64,000 bases of DNA from assembly GCA_000499405.2 (NCBI GenBank), contig HG738138.1, forward strand, positions 6,260,888 to 6,324,887. The letters are read 5' to 3'. Numbering within the stretch: the first letter of the stretch is position 1; each line of letters begins with the position of its first letter. The notes below the pieces were generated by a model. The model was not told the origin of the DNA. It was given only the letters and a program-made list of their open reading frames with translations, and searched no databases. Positions 12,934 through 25,900 of this stretch are shown here, one piece after another. Both the position numbers and the translations under genes were made by a program. The stretch comes from Onchocerca volvulus. Its lineage: Eukaryota > Nematoda > Chromadorea > Rhabditida > Onchocercidae.

Positions 12934-13176
12934 TTACCGCTCTACTTCACGGTCCGTTATATTTTGCCAGCGAGTACCTCGAAAGAAAGAGACATGTGGC
13001 AGAGATATGCTGAGTAGCCAGAAAATACGGTCGGTGCGCAGTAGGCCGAGTCGTTTAGTAAGAATTTGGTTATATCCGTTTCTCGGATTTCCGGATTGAC
13101 GATGGACTTTGGTTTTTAGATGAGTACCGGGTGGTATTTGTGCCGAAAATCCTTCATATGATCTGTTATCAAGCAT
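12934..13176 (-). other. 80-codon open frame with a strong splice donor, unrecognised
   Basis: A minus-strand frame starts at an ATG (13176) and runs 80 codons through unusually GC-rich DNA, ending at GAGCG|GTAAGAAC, a near-consensus donor. The product contains a Gly/Pro/Arg-rich start and a hydrophobic middle and matches nothing I recognise. It could be a first exon of an upstream or alternative sirtuin transcript, since an acceptor lies at 12292 just before the sirtuin ATG; but stops in the 19-bp leader would prevent a fused protein. A plus-strand frame overlaps the same GC-rich block, so base composition alone may explain both. Confidence 0.2.
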
Positions 13177-15756
13177 TATTCTTGGATTTCAATAACTGCA
13201 GTCAACGTAAAAAAATTTAGTTGGGTCTGGCAAATAAATTCCGATATGGTATTTATAAGGATCTGCAGTTAGTTTTGAAATCCCGTTAACTAAGTCTTCT
13301 TAGATTCTATGACATGTAGCCAGATTATTTAATATACCACTGTTATACTTATCACTATAGTTCTCCTTTATTTTTCCTAAAAAAAAAGAAAAAAGACGTC
13401 TCAAGGAAAAGGCTTTTAAGGTGGTTTTATAGATATCGTAATATAAGTGCTATGGTCATAATCATGCTTTTCCGAGAAACATTTTCTTCTTATGATTTGT
13501 GAAATGAACATTTCAAATAGTGCAATTAGTGATTCTGACTCATCAAAATCCCATCTGCTAACTAATGCCTGCGTATGACTGCCTCTGTTCTCTCATATAA
13601 ATGCATATTTTCATCATATATATTTTATTATTGAGTTCAAAAGTTGCTGTATCTTGAGCACTATCATCCACAAAGTTAGTACGATAGCTTCATTTCTTTA
13701 ATATTTCCCAAGTCTATAATTCGAGATCCTTGTCTTAATTTCATATTTCTGAAGTTTTCCTGCTTACTATAACTTCGTTAATTGAAATATGTTTTGTTGT
13801 CCCATTTCATACTCTTCACGACTTCTATCATCAAATCTGATCTCTCTGAATTATTGAAAATTTTGTATTGTTACTTTCTCGAAAAAGTCCCTAAATCCTC
13901 ATGCAGTTTATATTCAGTTTTACTTGGTAGTGGGAAATGAAATTCTTCCCACGCACTTCAATGCTTTTATTACCAACTAATCAATTCGAAATTTTTAATG
14001 TGTGTGGAAAAATTATTAATGATATTATATTTGAAAGGCATTATCTCATGAAATCAAAAATTTTCAGACTTGTTCATTCTCATATGCATATATGTTTAAA
14101 GTTTCCTTTCTTCAAGTTATCATGTTTCCCTTATTAACATTTCTGGTATTCTCCACTTACGACCACAATGGCATGCCATCGTTTCAATAGTGCAGTAATT
14201 TCTGAAGATTTTTTTCACGGTTGGAATGCAAAAACTGTTGGCGGTTTTATCGTCTTGAATCTCTAGTAATGTGTTTATGATGCTTTTCTTCGGATTTAGC
14301 TTTCTTTTTTGCAATTTTGAATTTGTGTCTGAACCCTTTTTCTTTTCTTTTTTTTTTTTTTTTAACTTTCACTACACTCCCATCCAGTTATTCGATTTAA
14401 TTGTTCGATAGGCCTTTATAAAATTAAATCATATTCAACAACAGCCGTTAAGATAGTAAAGATAACAAACATTGCTTATTGGCAAATCACAAGCAATTTT
14501 ATGGATCAGTTCAGTGAAATAATTCAGCCATAGTTGCCTTCCATTATACATAAAAGTTATGCTCTAAAAAAAATTACGTTTGTTCTTAGTAGCTGCATGC
14601 CATCCACTGTTGCAAAGTTTAATTAATGGTTTGACAAATTGGGCAATATGTGTGCACTTTAAAGTCCAAAAATTTTCATTATTTCGAGAAAAATGAACAT
14701 GCAGCAGAATTAATATCGAAAGGAAATATTCTGCAAGCGAATACAGTATTTGTGTGGAACGAAAAAGTTGATGCTTCAGTTTACAAAGTCTTAACTACAC
14801 AATTTTGCCATCCCTGGCTATGGTTAAGTCCGATTGCACAATATTTCTGGCAGATTACAGCTAAATTTTAAACAAATTTGAAAGTTTTTGGAGAGAAACC
14901 ACTTCTTTGTTTCCTATTTGGCAATCTGCTTTAAGAGTGGCACACATTCGCAAAATGAAAAAGGGTTCTCAAACTAAAGAAATTTATGCGAACGACAGTT
15001 CAGAAATACTGTTTCTCGGAAATACTAGAGATCGAAAATTGCACTATGAGAAGCGGACGAATTCATTGCTTTACTGCAAGCTGATAATATATTGATAACA
15101 TAACTTTCAAGTTCATGAAAAAAGTTGACTTATGAAGTCATGATCACAGGCATCAGTCTCCAAAGCGTAATTCCTCGAAGAGATGAAGTTGCATGAAAAA
15201 AAAAAAAAAGGACTAATTCATAAGCGGTGAATCCTTTCCGATAAGTTCGCTTGTGGAAGCATAAACCGGTGCATGTTCTGAGTGGGTGAGGAAACTACCG
15301 TATGGCTAAAGTTAGTCCGATGAAAACGAACATCAGTCAATATGTTTTTGGCGGCAATTTGTGGTTATTTTTTTAAAAGAATTTTCATTTGCAGGAGTAT
15401 TTTTCATTCTTGTACAGTCCCATGCATAACGAAATAATTATTTTCTGACTTACTAAAGATGCGGTTCAAACTACTTCAAAAGGCAGAATTAGCTGTAACA
15501 TCTAAACAAATGGCACAGCATATTCCTATTGCAGAGAAGTTACGCTTCAGAAATGTATATTATGATGCTGCCAAAATAATATTGATTAGCACTTATATTC
15601 CATCTGCTCTCTAGAATTTTCAACCGTACATTCAAAACTATAACAAAAGATAACAAATTTGAATCATTCCTAATCAACATCAAAAGAAACAATTTAGGTC
15701 AACAAAACTTTCCAAATTTCACAATCCTGGAGTATTTGGAATCTTCAGAATCTCTT
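13177..15756. other. Intergenic region, nothing supported
   Basis: Between the sirtuin upstream region and the 3' end of the SLC22 gene. Open frames are short and have no recognisable motifs. Poly-T (14343-14362) and poly-A (15197-15210) tracts are present. Confidence 0.5.
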
Positions 15757-18700
15757 CTATTCCGGATTATTTTTCTTTTTTGAAGCATTTGACAGCGTCA
15801 ACAATTCTTCATTTGCTGGACGAAAATTATATTCAATTTCTTCTATTGTTTCTGGTAATGGTTTACCCATTGTTTCGGGTATACAAAATATTACAACTAA
15901 ACCGGCCACCAGTGAAAGACTACCAAACGGAATGATCATTGCCCATGCTCCAAACCGTTCCACCTGGAAAAAGAAAGAAATTCCTGGAATATTCAAAACG
16001 GACTTTACTTTAAGACTTCTATTTCAGTTATTGCACTTCCGAACACACTATTCTTATAAGCGAAAAAAAAAAAAAAGAAAAATTTTCTGATGTCCAGCTG
16101 CAGTATTCTTCAAATAGCAATACATGGGAAGCAAAACATTGCTGCAATCCCAATAATTTATCCAATAAACTGGATTCTGATGAAACTCCTATACCTTAAT
16201 GAATATACCGAATACTCTATGAGCAGTGAATTTTTAAGAAAACATACAATCCACATGACAATATAGCAGGACAGATTGGCGCCGATACGAGCAACCATCG
16301 AACAGCATCCCATTGCCAAATTACGAATCACTGTAGGATATAATTCGGGAGTAACAGTATAAATTACTGCATAGCAGCCAGTGATAGAAGCTTTTGCGAC
16401 TAAAAATTGTAGGACGCTAATAATCCAGTGCACTGAAATGTTTTAAATAGGAACGGACCATACAAAACTTAACTGAGAAGATGAATTAAAAATGCTGTAC
16501 GGTAACACCATGAACATCTTACAAAGAGCTATTACGAAGCCATATTTGATAAGCACCATAAATAGAGCAGTGAACAACTGAATATTTCTAATGATCCTTA
16601 TCATATGAAAAATGGACGCATTTTATATTGACAATGCTTCTTACAAAAGATCCGTCGTTCGAAAATCTAATAAGTATGGATAGAAAACTGAAGAAATTGG
16701 ATGTTTATAGAAATTGTACCTTCTGCAGGGAGAAGGAGGTTAGAAAGCATGCATAACGCAGCAAGAAAGTATCCTCCGGCAAAGAGTGGCTTCCGGCCGA
16801 TTTTGTCGATAAATGCAAAGATTAACAAAAGGGCTGGTATTTCGGCTATACCACCGATAATAAATGTTCCATAGAAATCACCACCAAGAAAATCAGTTTT
16901 CATAGAAACACCGTAATAAATCATCGACACAACCTATGAAATATTTCAAACGGTAAAGAGAAAGTTGTTCACGTACTGTTCTAAGCAGTTTTTCAAACTG
17001 AACAACTCGTCAAAAATTGAACAACAGTCTATAAATATGTGAAAATCCCTGAAATTAAATCTCACTGGCCATAAGAAAAGGCATGCGAATGTACGCGTTC
17101 GTATGCCTGGTGTTCGAATAAGATCAAGATAGTTATATTTTCTTTGTGGAGAACGATTTTGTGCAGTCTTTTCCGGATAATCAATTTGATCCCACCACTT
17201 TTCTGGTAAGCGTGCACCATTAATTTTTGCCGCACGTTGCAAGATTTTATCGGCTTCTTCATATTTATGCTGTGCCACCAGCCATCGTGCACTTTCAGGA
17301 ACAATCCTAAATTTATAAAAATTTGATATAATAGTTCCAGCTCTTATAACTGCAATTCCCATTTTTTATCTTCCAAATTCGCTTTCTTTATTCTTCTGTA
17401 ATTTTTTTATACCGAAATTCATGTTTAAAGATATGCATTCTGTACTCACCACCAGTAGCACATAAATATAAGTGCAGGTAACGAAATGGCAAGTTGCAGA
17501 TAACGATAATCGCGAATAAAATATGCAAGACATCCCAGAATAATTTGACCAAACGAGAAAAATATCCCTGATATTACTGAAGCAACTTTTCTTTTGGAAG
17601 GACCGACCAATTCCATACCTATAACAAGCAACACTACTACAATATTTCTAAAAAAGAGAATAGTGAAGAATATTAACTAATACTTATCAAGTGAAAGATA
17701 TACCAATTACAACAGCAATAACGAAGATGCCAGGATGTGCAAATCCAACAGCGGCCCGTAATAAAGCAAATGCTGTCCAGTATGGTACCACTGCCATCAA
17801 AACACCAGATATTATTAGCATAATTATCGCGATGAAGAATACTTTTTTACGACCAATCCTGCAACGACATGTAGTTTTTTCCTAGTTTTCAACTTTCAGT
17901 AAGATTTGATGGAAAATGATAAAAGTTGAGAAATTTCACATATTAAAAATACCTGTCACCTAGAAAACCAAACAGAAGTGAACCACCCATTTGTCCAATA
18001 TAGTATGTAGATTGAATGAATGCTTTCAATACTGACCATTCGCACACAATTTGCCACTAAAATATTGTTTTTAACTAAAATACTCTAATATCCTATTTAT
18101 ATATTTAGTTGCTGTCATTTTCATCCAAAGCATTAAAACACTGAACATATTAAAATCATTTACCGCATTGCAGTATGGCGATGACAGCACTGATAGTGCT
18201 GAAGTTCGACAAAACCTATACCCAAAAGATTCAAGTCAGGAAGACCCTGCCGTATGTTGACTTATAAAATAAGCAGTCCGAACCACCATCAAATTTACGA
18301 ATAAAGTAAACGGAATAACCTGATACTTATGATGATGAATTTCCCTTGGAAGAATCTTACAAAATGTTCTAGGCACCAACATCATAAGAAGACTACATTG
18401 AATGACGGCAATGGGCATTCCTTGAGGTATAAGTGAGAATATTATTTTTTTATTTTAAACCAAGAGTTTTTGCGAGTGATTCGTAGAAACTAGATTCTAC
18501 GCTTCAAGAGCAAAAATTCAATATACTTCGGTTTTGGAATCCCGAATCAGATTTCTGATCCTTTTCGAGTTTATTCATGTGTTGTCAGCAAAATAATTCT
18601 CTAAAGAAAAAAACCCTACTCGATTAATGGCCGAGTATTTGATTTCCGATAAATCATAAACATATCCAAACCGACAAGTCGAATCATTACGTAATTGACA

Positions 18701-20190
18701 TTCTTGATATCTGCACCGTCCTTTTTTCTCCGTACAGTTTTCTGCGATTATAAGCAGATCACTTTGTGTCCAATAGCTTGCATCCAATCCTTCATTTGGC
18801 AAACGACATCTTTAAAAATATTGAAAATCTTGAAGAATTATTAGGCCGATTGAATCTTCCGTTTCACTAAATAGAAAAAGGGTTTTGTTGAAAGTCTGAA
18901 ATTGCTAGCGTCACATATTTCATCAGATTATATCTTTACAAATATAATGCGGCGCAAATTAGAAATTAGGACAAGTTTACACTCTCATTACATGTTGCGT
19001 GAACTTACATTTGGCTTTCTGTTTTCTTTATGGTTTGATGAAGCAGAAAACAAGATATTATTAGTGATAGAATATTATTTTATGCATTCACGCATATCAA
19101 ATGTTATACTTTCAAAAAGATTTAATTCGTTCGTACAGATTTTTCCCGTAAAAAACAAAACCCAGGAAAAACGTTTTGATACAGCGATTCTTTGAAATTT
19201 TTTTTTTTTTTTTTTTTTTGTGTCTACTTTGGAATTTAATTATGGTTTATTTCGTTTATGTTTTGTTTTGTTTTGGTTTGCTATCTTATTTTTAAGGTAA
19301 TTGTTGCTGTTTTAGTTTAATTCCGGTGTTCTAATTTCTGATTCACTAATATCAGATATTAATAAAGTTGCATGTTTTCGATTTAATAGATGTAATTCAC
19401 TATGTCAAAACCTTACTAAAGATCGCTCAGATTTTATTTCTTTCAATATCATGACATCATCGTTATTCAGATGTAATTGCACTAGGGATCCGTAAATATT
19501 GCATAAAGCAATGCCAATGAGGAAAATCTTTCGCAAGCAAAACAGTCATAAGCTGCTCAAAATTTCTGAACATGATTGCAGGTATCCCGATTTTTCTTCA
19601 CTATTCTCAAAATATATTCATGTCGAAAGCTTCATCAAAATCAGATCATTCTGTTCCCAATCCAGCAGATTTAATCTCAACCGTTAGCCATGTGAATCAT
19701 TCTTTCTTTAGTTTCGAAATTCCCACGTCCTCATATAGAAATACATCAATTGTTTTTTCTGCTTTAGCGGGCCACTTTGTTTAAAATTTAGTATTTACAA
19801 CGTGATTAAAAACTCGTCCATAGACGATGGGGTTAATGGAGCTCCTCGACAATTGCCGAGCAAATTAATTAAAAAAGTGAAAAATATTATGTTACTACGC
19901 GGTTGTTCAAGCATACAAAGTGAATTCATCGTATTGATTTTATCTTTTCAGATACAATTGTGCATTTTCTAGAAGTGTATTTTCGAAAAAAAATTCCTAT
20001 AGTGCAAGTATTTTTTTTGTCGAACTTTTCAAAAAATTACAAACCTATGCGGTACAGAGGCAGCGCTGAATGTCCACGACAATGCATGCATGGAAACAAA
20101 TATGATTGGCAAGCATACCAATATGAACTGAATCTTTTGATAACGACCAAATTCACCCAGATTAGTAAACAACAATTCATCGAATTTCAT
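15757..20190 (-). CDS. SLC22-family organic cation/carnitine transporter-like membrane protein
   Basis: Nine exons: 20190-20045, 18809-18620, 18056-17953, 17858-17704, 17636-17450, 17306-17066, 16933-16720, 16432-16248 and 15963-15757. All phases agree and the total is 1629 bp (542 aa), the usual SLC22 length. Recognisable elements in order: MKFDELL and GEFGRYQ start, a first membrane helix, a Cys-rich extracellular loop, WQIVCEW, GFLGDRIGRKK (the major facilitator loop motif), VPESARWL, YYGVS, DKIGRKP, TPELYPTVIRN and the final PETMGKPLPETIEE. Twelve membrane segments are expected. The family carries organic cations, carnitine or anions across the plasma membrane; the substrate cannot be read from sequence. 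The Met at 20190 was chosen because it gives the standard family start. The first intron is 1.2 kb. A frame at 18236-18418 lies in an intron and is not included. Confidence 0.92.
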
Positions 20191-21612
20191 TTCGAAGTGA
20201 ACCTCAAATTTAGATCGGTAAAAAAGTGTTTCTGCATTGTGGTGGCATTTCAAATGCAATAATATATGCACTGTGACGTCACACGCAGCAATTTTATGCA
20301 TAAATAATTTAGGTATAACTTATCTAGAGATAAAGTGAGCATAACATTTCAGAGGCATCAATCCTCTGAAGATAGCACTACAATAAGATAGGAGTTAGAA
20401 AAAAAAGAGATGCCTAGCATAGTTATTATCATCATGGATAATATTTCTTGAAAAATGGGAAGAGGCAGCTCAGTCCATCGTTGTATTTGAATAGACGAGA
20501 ATAGAAGGAGAGTCCGAACAAATGTTTGACCCGACTATCTTCCGGAATATGATCTTTAGAACAATTTTTGTGTTGTTGCAAAGTCGGAACAAACAATGAG
20601 AGCGCTCATCCATAGGGACGTTGAGACTTTTCACATGCTTCTTCGCTTCGCGTCTCGAAGCCTTCCGTATTGATCAATGGTACTTTTTTTTGTTGAACAG
20701 AACAAAAATCATCGTACATAGAACACATTGCATGCAACAAAGGATTTGATGCAGAATTAGCACGAAATAGCGAAGAAGCAAGATATCAGAAATTAACATA
20801 AGTTATAGAAGATTTACAGGGCTATCGATCCGGTCGGTCATGTTCCTTCGATTATTCGTTACTATGCCATCTATGATATCTCTCTTATATTATCAGTTCT
20901 TTTCCTAAACCTCTATGGCATCACTGTTATTGATTAATTGCTACACTTATAATTGCCATCCACGAACTTTGGGTAACAGCCATCATCCCCCAAAATGTCA
21001 TATCTTGCGAGAACGCCATATTTCAAATAAATTTTTATCTGTAGCTATTCTTCCTCGCAATTATCTTTCAAAAATTTCGCATATCGATTATTTCTACAAA
21101 ATCTTGCATGTGACTTTAAATTTTCAAACCATTATCTTTTTATTGGACAAAAAATTGATCTCAAACATTAAAATCACTCAATCACCCACCCTGATGATAT
21201 ATTGGTATAGCTGACTGCTAGATGCGGGTAATTCTGATCGATCGTTGAATAACTGATTCAAAAAAGCATATAAATTCATGATCCATACTTCGCGTTTTCA
21301 TTATTATTCATTTCGAAGTACAAGATTACGCTAAATTCCATTTTTTGAATTCATATTATAAAAAAAATCATCGGGAAAGAGGAGCGTGGCTACGAATGGA
21401 ACAAAGAAAGAACGTAATAATAAGCTGAAACAGTGCAAAAGGTATGTTCATGATAATATGATATAATTTTCAAATCTCAGGAATGAAGCATCAATCCATA
21501 AATGCAACCATTCAATTCAATTTTCTCTGATTTTTATACTTAATGTACTAATAAATGCTGTCGGTCCGAAACAGATCATAAATGTATCTTCTATTAAATA
21601 TAAGTAGTTTTC

Positions 21613-21643
<31 letters not shown>

Positions 21644-22908
21644 GTTGAGGAACGACGAATCCAACTTCGAAGTGAACACGTTGCTCCTTCTCCTCCTCCA
21701 AAAAAAGAGAAACTTATGAATATAAAGGCAAATTTTCTAGATCATCCTTGATCGTAATTTCGATAAAGTTGCCTTCCCATCGATTCATGCCAACAAATAA
21801 AGAATTTAATCCATTTTGTGGCTACTTTTAGTCGAGAAGGCAGAAGAGCCAAAAAAAAAAAAAAAAAAAAGAAAAAAAAAACATTACAATACCTGATTCG
21901 TTTGTGAGATCACAAATTGAATTTTGGAAGTTATTCGTCAGAAATCAGATGAAAGTCACCGAAAATATCAGAGAATTTGGAGATAGCAATGAATCGAATA
22001 ACTCATAATAAACGAGTAACCAATACAATAACACAGTAACACAAATGGATGGATATGAACAGCAAAATATTTCTAATAGCGCCAGCATTAGCAATTCTTA
22101 TTAGTACAGATAAATATCAATTGGTGCTGTAGAAAAATTACTGAAAATTCAGTAACTTTGAGTGACTCATTTTGCATTTAATCCAATGAAATTTAAAAAG
22201 CTAAAATTGAAAAATTTAAAAAGTTAAAAGCTAAAATATGCGTTAGTGATTTTGAAAGAACAAACAGAAACGAAACTTCGTCCATCATCAGCTTAAAGTT
22301 AAACCAATTTAAGTTGATGATCTGATGATTGACATTAAATATTGAATTCACTTGCCTTTTGTAACGCTACTAAGGTAATCATGTAGAATGAAGCAATATG
22401 TAATGAACAGATTCTCTTTAAAATAAATCTGCTTAACAAATTCCCGTACTATGCTGCGTTAAATCATAAACCATGACTTTAATCTTGACAATTTGTTTTT
22501 TTTTTTTTTGTTTTTTTTGTTTTTTTTTTTTTATTACAATTTTTAGCTATTTTTTTCGATTATCACTTAATAATAGTGTTTCGTGACATAATATTCTTGC
22601 ACAACTCGAATCTGCAATTCCCAATGAGAAGATTTATCAATTATGATGTATAGCACAGTGAAATTAAGTAAAATGATATGTGTCAGATTCACAATTCTAC
22701 TTTTTTGCGTTATAAAATTTATCCAGCCATTCGTAAGAAGAACTAGCCCGTCTGTTCCTAATCTACTATAATTATTATATTAACTTACGAACAAAATATT
22801 GAAGATATGTGCCGTAAATAAAATTTATTTGATAAGGACAAATCTTTGATTCAAATATTTTTGAGCAATTTAATTATACAATTTCTTTTATAAGTACGAA
22901 AAATAAGT
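20191..22908. other. Intergenic region with long homopolymer tracts
   Basis: Upstream of the SLC22 gene and downstream of IFT122. It holds a run of 29 T (21615-21643), an A20-G-A10 run (21851-21881) and further T tracts at 22497-22530. No frame has a recognisable motif. Confidence 0.5.
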
Positions 22909-25900
22909 TTATTCTATATCGTTGTCGCCAATAAAATTATGATTTGTTTTCTTTTGTGGAGCAACATGGCAGAAAGGGCACCCACCAGTCTTGAGGCATG
23001 CTATTTCAAAGTCGTCCGCATGAAACATCTGAAAAAAAAAAAGAACTTACAATTATTACAAATTTTAATACTAAAAATATGTTTGCGTAAATCTCTAAGA
23101 TATGACAAAGTCTCCTAATTTTTTGGGAAGACACTGATATCTGGACAAGCTCCAGTAATTTTTGATGAATATTTTACGCGGAAGAATCAATTTTCTGTGT
23201 TTGCTATATGCAGGATAATTTTAGGTCGCCAATAGGTGATGATACTTTGAGATTATTTCTGATTGACAAAAATGTACATAATCTGAGACAAAAAAAGTGA
23301 CGGAAGGCGGGACAGCCAATATGACGACATTACTAAATCAAGAAAAAAATCAGAAGAACGAAAAGACTCGCTTCCAAAAATAATTCATATTTTTATGGAA
23401 TTTTGGGCAGCTCAAATTTCGAGATTAAAAATAAATGATAAATTTAATATAAAAAGTCAGAAAAAAGGCTCCGTCATATTGAATAAGGTTAACTGTTATG
23501 AAAAGTTGGTTAATATAATTTAATATATATATGAAAAAGAACAGACGCGATAACAAGAATTGCACTGAATTATTGAGATTTCAGGTATTATATTGTAATA
23601 GAAACGGGTAACAAATGGTGGCGGCCACTTAGCAATTATAACTTGTTGCTTTTCCAACTTGAGCAATATCTCACGATTTGCTATAACTTTACCAGTTTTC
23701 AGGCTCATCTGAACATATTTTTATTTCAACAATAGGGAATTTACTGAAAGATTTCACATTGAAATAAAAAAATATTAGCACTGACCGAACATTTTGTGCA
23801 ACTGGTGGCACAAAAAACTATACAAGAAAAAGTCAAACCTTCCAAGTGAGATCCACAATACAGTCATTTCGTCAAAAACTTATTTCAGTCAATTATTGGT
23901 AAGACTAATGAAAAATTTCGAACCGACCTGCTCTTGTAAAGGATTTTCAACCTGACCAAGAGGGGGTTCAGCATTGATCAGCTGTCGAGCTTCTTCTAAA
24001 TTTATGTCATCGCTGACAATAAATTCTACAAGAGGTAGAACTTCTGCAAAAATTGTTTTTAATGAATATCTTGATATAAATTAATGAAAATATAGTTAAC
24101 ATTTTGCATAATGTTGCAAAAAATAGGCAGTTTATGTATCTTAGAACTTTGCTAGACTTCCAGAATTCCTTTTTTTTTTTCTTTTTTTCTATGTCAAAGA
24201 CGTGAAGAAAACTTCCATGTTTCAAATGTGAATCTGCATAAAGTGTGAAGTGAAATCTCAAAGAACTCAAACTTTATTGTCTACTAGCTGGATCCGGTCA
24301 TGCTCCGCGTGACCAATCCAGCTATCTATAAGGGCCGGCCATGCTTTGCGTGTTCGGCTCCAGATAGTCTATATAAATAAAAATGTTAATATTAATATTC
24401 ACTTGTTCAAAATCTTAAATATCCGAAAGTTTTTAAACGCGAGCCTCATTTATATTAATTCAAGATCCTAGATATCGGGAAGTCCTTACCTGTTGCCTTG
24501 AAATTTTGATGCAACGTTACACTCGAATACACGCATATTTTTATGTACATGCGTTGCTGTAGCTTAGTATGGTTATGTGGAAAAAAAAGAAAAGAGAAAG
24601 CACATGTTTCTAGTATTGGAGAAAAAAACTGATGGTTTCTAAGTTGATTAGTAGTTTAGTTGGATTGGAGACTGATTCTTGCTATTGTGATTAGGCTAAG
24701 TCAGCAATAAGTGTGAAGAAGTTTTTTGTGTTTGTATGGTAGAGATGAATTCTGTTGAGAAAGGTTTTATTGATTGATGAAGCGTGATTCTTTGTAAGGA
24801 ACAATTATCAGAGAATACCAGGCAAACTGATCACTGGGTTACTTTTTCTTTTGTAGCTGACAGGAAAGAATACTGTTCAAATGAATTGTTGGATTGCTGA
24901 ATTTATGTTAACCATCTGGCAGTAGGGCAGGGAATCGACTTTATGACAAATTTGTCCTTTCACTTTGAAAGCTGATGTAAATTGTGTTGCTACGATTTCT
25001 GCGCCAAACGGCGTCATTTGGAAGCATAAGCTGTATTTCCTGATTTTAGACAGGAAACGCTTTGATTCGGAGGTATATTCGGCAAGCAAAAATTTTAATG
25101 ACTCTGACGATTCTTCAAGTTGAGGCAATTTAATTTTTCCGGCGGCACAACATATTCCTTTCATTTCTCCATTAAATTTCAAATCCATGCAATAAGGACA
25201 TACTTCAGTCATAATGCCGATAAGAACATAGGGGCTCAAACTATAATCATTAACTGAGTTATACCGGAATGCAAGCGATTATAATCGTATGGTTGCCAAA
25301 CACGGAGTCGTCTTTAACATTGATCTCCTATTTCTTGTTGACTTTCAGCCTGTCGCGTTCATTATGTTCAAAAACAAGCACTGAAACTGCAAAACACGAT
25401 CGACATGTTCACAATCGTGAATCCTCAAGTCTGACTACGTGTCACTCTGCTCGCTTTTGAGCCATTTTTTGTCTTGTTATGCTCATTGCTGATGCCATTC
25501 TTCCTCAGTTTGATTTTCGACTAATCTCGCAATACTTCCGTTCTGCACGAATACGATGACCTAAATTTGATCTTCTACGAGGCATTATTTGGATAAACTA
25601 AAGCATATTGTTTGCACAATATTTGAGATTATCCAAGCAAATTAATCACTGCATTATTCTTTCCTTTGTCATTTGTAGAAAAGAATATAATTCCTTGACT
25701 GTCGATTTGCTGCTATTGCTGCGTCGATCTGTGTCGTTGTAAAACAGTCACTACGTCGGTGTAAAAATTCCGAACTGAACTGTTTGTCGAACCCGAATTG
25801 TTATCGAACTTGAGTTCTTAATGTTGGGAAAAATTATTTCACAATGTTTGTGAGTATACAATATTTTTTGTTGTTCCGTTGTCTATGTAGATATAGAGAT

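Noticed and set aside
12650..13099. 149-codon plus-strand frame antisense to the sirtuin upstream region
   Set aside because: No recognisable motif, low-complexity Thr/Ser/Pro stretches; it overlaps a GC-rich island where stops are rarer by chance.
15240..15350. Structured-looking stretch with CTGAG and GAAAC resembling a hammerhead core
   Set aside because: The required CTGATGA core and pairing stems are not present.
18236..18418. 60-codon frame between two SLC22 exons
   Set aside because: Exons on both sides join in phase and match the family without it.
20915..21214. 99-codon plus-strand frame
   Set aside because: No motif, no splice context and composition typical of chance frames.
23760..23840. 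Tiny Cys-containing exon candidate in the last part of IFT122
   Set aside because: The neighbouring exons splice in phase directly and match the family; a 32-bp exon is not needed.
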